Source: Trichlorobacter thiogenes
GTDB lineage: Bacteria > Desulfobacterota > Desulfuromonadia > Geobacterales > Pseudopelobacteraceae
DNA: 64,000 nt
Assembly: GCF_900167465.1 (NCBI RefSeq)
Contig: NZ_FUWR01000001.1
Coordinates: 427,269-491,268, forward strand
Direction of reading: 5' to 3'
In this document: positions 59,725 to 64,000 of the stretch, piece by piece
Numbering within the stretch: position 1 is the stretch's first letter
Layout: the number at the start of each line of letters is the position of its first letter
Translations under genes and position numbers: made by a program
Notes under the pieces: model-generated
The model's input: the letters and a program-made list of their open reading frames with translations, nothing else
Databases searched by the model: none
Told to the model about the DNA's origin: nothing

Positions 59725-62700
59725 TGACCGGCTTCAATCTCTCCGCTTTTGCGGTTCGCGAACGGGCCATTACCCTGTTTATGATTATTGCCATTATGCT
59801 GGCCGGGGCATATGCCTTTCTGCATCTGGGACGCGCAGAAGACCCGAAATTCACCGTTAAGACCATGACCGTAACAGCAATATGGCCGGGAGCCACTGCA
59901 AAGGAAATGCAGGAACAGGTGGCTGATCGACTGGAAAAGCGCCTCCAGGAACTTAAGTTTTATGACCGGGTGGAAACCGCCGCATCCCCCGGCATGATCT
60001 TGATGAAGCTCTACCTGAAAGACGCCACGGCTCCTAAAGATGTGCCGGATGAATTCTATCAGGCCCGAAAAAAGCTGAGTGATGAGAAGATCCATCTACC
60101 CCAGGGGGTGATTGGCCCACTGATGAATGATGAGTTTTCTGATGTGTATTTCGCCATGTATTCCGTGGAGGCAAAGGGGCTGCCCCACCGGAGCCTTGTG
60201 CTGGAGGCAGAGGCGCTTCGTCAGCGTTTTTCCCGGATCGACGGTGTGGAGAAAGTCACTATTCTCGGCGAGCAGGATCCAAAAATATACGTGGAGATTT
60301 CCTATAAGCGTCTGGCAACGCTTGGCGTAAAGGCGACCGATCTGTTTCGTGCCTTGCAGACCCAAAATGATGTGACCCCTTCGGGCTTTGTGGATACGGC
60401 TGGACCGCGGGTCTATCTGCGGCTCGACGGTGCCATCAACGGCATTGAGACCGTCAAGGCGATTCCGGTGGCAAGCGGAGGGAAACTCTTGAAAATCGGC
60501 GACGTAGCCGAGGTCATCCGTGGCTACGAAGATCCGGCAACCAAGCAGATCCGTAATCAGGGAGAGCCTGCGCTCATCCTGGCGTTGGTGATGAAAAAAG
60601 GCTTCAACGGCCTGACCTTGGGCAAGCTGCTGAAAGCCGAAGAGACGGCAATTCGCAAGGAGCTGCCCGTTGGCCTGACGCTGTCAAAGGTATCGGATCA
60701 GTCCCACGTCATTTCCGAGGCCATCGGCGAATTCATGCTCAAATTCGTGGTTGCCCTTGCTGTTGTGATTGTGGTGAGTCTGGCAACGCTGGGATTTCGG
60801 GTCGGGATCGTCGTGGCTGCTGCGGTGCCGCTTACCCTTGCTGCCGTGTTCGTCATCATGCTGATTACCGGAAGGTATTTTGACCGGATTACCCTGGGAG
60901 CGCTGATTATTTCCTTGGGGCTGCTGGTGGACGACGCCATCATCGCCATTGAGATGATGGTGGTTAAAATGGAAGAGGGATTTGACCGGATACAGGCAGC
61001 GACGTTTGCCTGGACATCCACGGCCGGCCCGATGCTTTCCGGTACGCTGGTTACCATCGTCGGCTTCCTGCCGGTTGGTTTTGCCAAATCAACGGCAGGC
61101 GAATATGCGGGCAACATATTCTGGGTAGTGGCCTTCGCGTTGATCACCTCGTGGTTTGTTGCTGTCCTCTTCACCCCCTATCTGGGCGTCAAACTCCTGC
61201 CTGATATCACGCCGGTTTCCGGAGGGCATGATGCCATTTATGCCACGCCGAACTACCAGCGGTTTCGTGCCATGGTGCGGCAGGTAGTCGATCACAAATG
61301 GCTGGCCGCAGGGGTTACCATTGCGCTTTTTACGTTGTCTGTGGTCGGCATGAAGTTTGTGGAAAAACAGTTTTTTCCCAACTCGGATCGCCCGGAATTA
61401 ACGGTTGAGGTCAACCTTCCGCCTGGGTCTGCCTTTGCCGCCACCGATAGAACGGTCAAAAATATCGAAAAAACGATTATGGCCGAACCGGAGGCCAGTC
61501 TGGTTACCAGTTATATCGGCCAGGGTATGCCGCGCTTCATACTGCCGACCAATCCGGAATTGCCCAACCCGGCGTATGCTCAAATCGTCATTCTCACCAA
61601 AGGTTCTGCGGCACGTAACGCACTTAAGAAAAAACTGCGCAATCAGATTGCCCAGGGTGCGTTCCCGGAAGCACGTGTGCGGGTGAAACAGTTTGTATTC
61701 GGCCCGCCCGTACCATTTCCGGTGCTCTTTCGCGTCATGGGGCCGGACCCCAACGAACTGCGCCGGATTGCACGTGAGGCGAGAGCTATTATGCTGGAGA
61801 ATCCGAACCTGCGTGATCTGCATCTGGATTGGGGTGAACTGACGCCAAGTCAGCGCCTGGTGCTTGATCAGGATCGCCTGCGCCTGCTCGGCCTTACTCC
61901 CCAGGAAACCGGGCTGCAGTTACAGGCTATTTTGAACGGCGCACCCACCACGCAGATGCGTGACGGCATCCGCTCGGTTGATCTGGTGGTTCGCGCACCA
62001 GGTTCCGAACGTCACAGCCTGGAAAATCTTGGCAATGTCTCCCTGACAACCACGGACGGGCGCTCGATCCCGCTATCACAATTGGCGCATTTTGAATCCC
62101 GCATGGAAGACCCCCTGTTGAAGCGCTACAACCGGGAGCCGTACATTTCTGTTCAGGGCGACGTTGTTGATGGGGTCCAGCCGCCGGATGTAACGGCTCA
62201 GATTCTTCCCAAACTGGAAAAACTGAAAGCGGCACTACCGGCTGGATACCGTATAGAAACCGGTGGTTCTGTAGAGGAAAGCAAGAAGGCCGATACGGCG
62301 CTCGGCAAGCTGTTCCCGCTGATGGTACTGCTGATGCTGGTAATCATCATGGTTCAGGTCCGGTCGTTTGCCGCCATGTTCCTGGTGTTTGCCACAGCGC
62401 CCCTTGGGTTGGTCGGGGCAGTGCCAACCATGCTCATATTCCATCAGCCGTTCGGATTTAATGCAATTCTGGGATTGATCGGACTGGCGGGAATTATTAT
62501 GCGCAACACGCTGATTCTTGTGGATCAGATCAAACAAGACCAGAAAGCCGGACTGGCCGATTACGACGCGATCGTAGAATCAACCGTACGCCGGGCTCGG
62601 CCGGTCGTTCTGACTGCCGTAGCGGCCATGCTGGCCTTTATCCCGCTGACGTTTTCCAGTTTCTGGGGCTCGATGGCCTATGTTCTGATCGGCGGAGTCG

Positions 62701-62804
62701 GCGTCGGAACAATCCTGACGCTACTCTTCCTGCCTGCCCTCTACGCAATCTGGTTCAAGGTGAAACGTCCTCAGAGCGTCACTGAAGGAGAGGCACGACC
62801 ATGA
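59724..62804 (+). CDS. RND-family efflux permease
   Basis: A 1026-residue inner-membrane proton-driven pump. It starts FNLSAFAVRERAITLFMIIAIMLAGAYAFLHLGRAEDP, the AcrB/MexF-type first helix, followed by the porter domain. The proton-relay helix 4 contains LGLLVDDAIIAIEMMVVKMEEGF with the Asp pair, and helix 10 has GLIGLAGIIMRNTLILVDQI. Substrates cannot be assigned, but drugs, solvents or heterocycles are usual. The stop overlaps the outer-membrane gene (ATGA). Confidence 0.95.
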   Translation: MTGFNLSAFAVRERAITLFMIIAIMLAGAYAFLHLGRAEDPKFTVKTMTVTAIWPGATAKEMQEQVADRLEKRLQELKFYDRVETAASPGMILMKLYLKDATAPKDVPDEFYQARKKLSDEKIHLPQGVIGPLMNDEFSDVYFAMYSVEAKGLPHRSLVLEAEALRQRFSRIDGVEKVTILGEQDPKIYVEISYKRLATLGVKATDLFRALQTQNDVTPSGFVDTAGPRVYLRLDGAINGIETVKAIPVASGGKLLKIGDVAEVIRGYEDPATKQIRNQGEPALILALVMKKGFNGLTLGKLLKAEETAIRKELPVGLTLSKVSDQSHVISEAIGEFMLKFVVALAVVIVVSLATLGFRVGIVVAAAVPLTLAAVFVIMLITGRYFDRITLGALIISLGLLVDDAIIAIEMMVVKMEEGFDRIQAATFAWTSTAGPMLSGTLVTIVGFLPVGFAKSTAGEYAGNIFWVVAFALITSWFVAVLFTPYLGVKLLPDITPVSGGHDAIYATPNYQRFRAMVRQVVDHKWLAAGVTIALFTLSVVGMKFVEKQFFPNSDRPELTVEVNLPPGSAFAATDRTVKNIEKTIMAEPEASLVTSYIGQGMPRFILPTNPELPNPAYAQIVILTKGSAARNALKKKLRNQIAQGAFPEARVRVKQFVFGPPVPFPVLFRVMGPDPNELRRIAREARAIMLENPNLRDLHLDWGELTPSQRLVLDQDRLRLLGLTPQETGLQLQAILNGAPTTQMRDGIRSVDLVVRAPGSERHSLENLGNVSLTTTDGRSIPLSQLAHFESRMEDPLLKRYNREPYISVQGDVVDGVQPPDVTAQILPKLEKLKAALPAGYRIETGGSVEESKKADTALGKLFPLMVLLMLVIIMVQVRSFAAMFLVFATAPLGLVGAVPTMLIFHQPFGFNAILGLIGLAGIIMRNTLILVDQIKQDQKAGLADYDAIVESTVRRARPVVLTAVAAMLAFIPLTFSSFWGSMAYVLIGGVGVGTILTLLFLPALYAIWFKVKRPQSVTEGEARP

Positions 62805-64000
62805 TCCGCAGCATTGTAACCGCACATATCGTTCTCATCTGTCTGGCTGGTTGCAGCATGAAGCCGGACTATGTCCGGCCTGAAGCGCCAATTTCCGTTG
62901 CCTGGCCCACCGGTCCGGCCTACAAGAGCAACTCCCCGCAGACGGAAGATTTGACCGTTGCCTACAAGCTGAAATGGAATGAGTTTTATGTTCATCCGCA
63001 GCTCCAGAAATTGATCGCCCTGGCACTGGCAAACAATCGTGATCTGCGGGTGGCCTCGCTGAACGTAGAAAAGTCACGTGCCCAGTACAGGATTCGGCGC
63101 GCTGATCTCGTACCGACTATCGCTGCTAGCGGCAGCGGCACGGTGCAACGACTTCCGGCGGATGTTTCTCCAAGCGGGCAAGCCATGATTGCCCGCAACT
63201 ACAATCTGAGTCTTGGTCTTAGCAGCTATGAAATCGATCTATTCGGCCGGGTCCAGAGCCTGAAGGATCAGGTGCTGGAACAGTATCTTGCCACTGAACA
63301 GGCGCGTCATAGCGTTCAGATCAGCCTGATTGCGGAGGTGGCCAACAACTATCTGACACTGGCCGCCGACAAGGAACGGCTGAAACTGGCCCGTGAGACC
63401 CTTGCAAGCCAACAGGCTTCCTATCAGTTGATTCAGAGCCGTTTCATGGCTGGTGCCTCCTCAGAGTTAGATCTGCACCAGGCCCAGACCAGTGTAGATG
63501 CGGCCAGGGTGGATGTAGCCCGCTACACCAGCCTGGTGGCTCAGGATGAAAACCTGCTGACCTTGGTTGTTGGTACCCAGCTAGCGGCGGAACTTTTGCC
63601 AACCGGGTTCAGTAGCGTGGGAACCCTGCGGGAACTGCCACCCGGAGTACCGTCCGAGGTACTTCAGCGCCGCCCGGATGTGATGCAGGCCGAACTGCTG
63701 CTCAAGGCAGCCAATGCCAACATCGGTGCCGCCCGGGCCGCCTTCTTTCCGCGTATCACCCTCAACACCAGCATCGGCACTTCCAGTGACCAACTGACCG
63801 GACTGTTCTCGCCCGGCTCCCTTGCCTGGGGCTTTGCCCCGCAGTTCACCCTGCCTATCTTTGATTACGGCAGGAACATGGCCGGACTGACCGTTGCCGA
63901 GCGTGATCGGGATATCTATCTGGCTCAGTATGACAAAACGATTCAGAGCGCCTTCAGGGAAGTAGCCGATGCTTTAGCCCAAAACGGTACTGTATCTGAG
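62801..64000 (+). CDS. outer-membrane efflux lipoprotein of the NodT/TolC type (partial)
   Basis: Open to the window end (400 codons seen, C-terminus missing). A lipoprotein signal ends LAGC (Cys19). The TolC-like coiled hairpins follow: LALANNRDLRVASLNVEKSRAQYRIRRADLVPTI, IDLFGRVQSLKDQ, and the second repeat RRPDVMQAELLLKAANANIGAARAAFFP. It forms the outer-membrane exit of the pump encoded just upstream. Start ATG 62801 overlaps the pump stop (ATGA) and has GAAGGAG upstream. Confidence 0.92.
   Translation, partial: MIRSIVTAHIVLICLAGCSMKPDYVRPEAPISVAWPTGPAYKSNSPQTEDLTVAYKLKWNEFYVHPQLQKLIALALANNRDLRVASLNVEKSRAQYRIRRADLVPTIAASGSGTVQRLPADVSPSGQAMIARNYNLSLGLSSYEIDLFGRVQSLKDQVLEQYLATEQARHSVQISLIAEVANNYLTLAADKERLKLARETLASQQASYQLIQSRFMAGASSELDLHQAQTSVDAARVDVARYTSLVAQDENLLTLVVGTQLAAELLPTGFSSVGTLRELPPGVPSEVLQRRPDVMQAELLLKAANANIGAARAAFFPRITLNTSIGTSSDQLTGLFSPGSLAWGFAPQFTLPIFDYGRNMAGLTVAERDRDIYLAQYDKTIQSAFREVADALAQNGTVSE

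Noticed and set aside
1-64000. tRNA, rRNA and CRISPR arrays
   Set aside because: Reading both strands, I saw no cloverleaf-like clusters, rRNA signatures or regularly spaced direct repeats. A tRNAscan or CRISPR search could still find something missed.
1-64000. Sigma-54 promoters (TGGCAC-N5-TTGC) before flagellar or kinase genes
   Set aside because: No site with both conserved halves was seen at the expected positions.

Overview
The window looks like chromosome from a Gram-negative, flagellated deltaproteobacterium of the Geobacter/Trichlorobacter type. This is inferred from gene content: a flbD-motA-motB cluster, several cyclic-di-GMP proteins, a DRTGG-domain phosphotransacetylase-like ATPase, a standalone AICAR-transformylase-like PurH, and a complete RND efflux set. 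Base composition is moderate, and genes are dense and often translationally coupled. I saw no rRNA, tRNA, CRISPR array, intact transposase or prophage.

Region by region. (1) 1-8 kb: gpsA, then a minus-strand block (PilZ, DRTGG ATPase, FlbD, MotA, MotB), then a thiamine operon led by a TPP riboswitch and terminator (thiS, thiE, a 170-bp inverted-repeat element, thiG, thiH; no thiF). (2) 8-16 kb: a large hybrid histidine kinase, a PhnD-like binding protein coupled to a GGDEF-EAL protein, dtd, and a GGDEF cyclase. (3) 16-31.7 kb: a secreted phosphatase with an MGDG-synthase-like glycosyltransferase, a GbsR/MarR-type regulator with two matching operators, yhaM, a MATE exporter, a secreted TPR-CHAT protease, an MFS transporter, an HD-GYP phosphodiesterase, and an argD-transglutaminase-tag operon. 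(4) 32-43.2 kb: an accessory patchwork with a HEPN-like gene, yefM/yoeB-like and parDE toxin-antitoxin pairs, three tautomerase-type proteins in the wider area, a DUF4143 ATPase remnant, a truncated histidine phosphatase, and two small AT-rich genes bounded by attC-like sites. (5) 43.2-51 kb: housekeeping and metabolic genes (DUF2461, J-domain protein, MmcQ/YjbR, TrmO, a GlxA-type regulator with a divergent hydrolase operon, and an alanine/sodium symporter broken by a frameshift). (6) 51-64 kb: a redox and efflux locus with two paralogous TetR repressors, oxidoreductases, Fe-S proteins, a cupin, an SDR and an RND pump whose outer-membrane gene runs off the window end.

Two observations stand out. 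At 42.16-43.20 kb, two promoterless small genes behave like integron gene cassettes with no integrase in view: each cassette's 5' end is complementary to the box at its own 3' end. At 51-58 kb, five related palindromes with a GACYGRTC core lie upstream of both tetR genes and three enzyme units. They link about 12 kb into one candidate regulon, which also carries the remnant of a third tetR copy.
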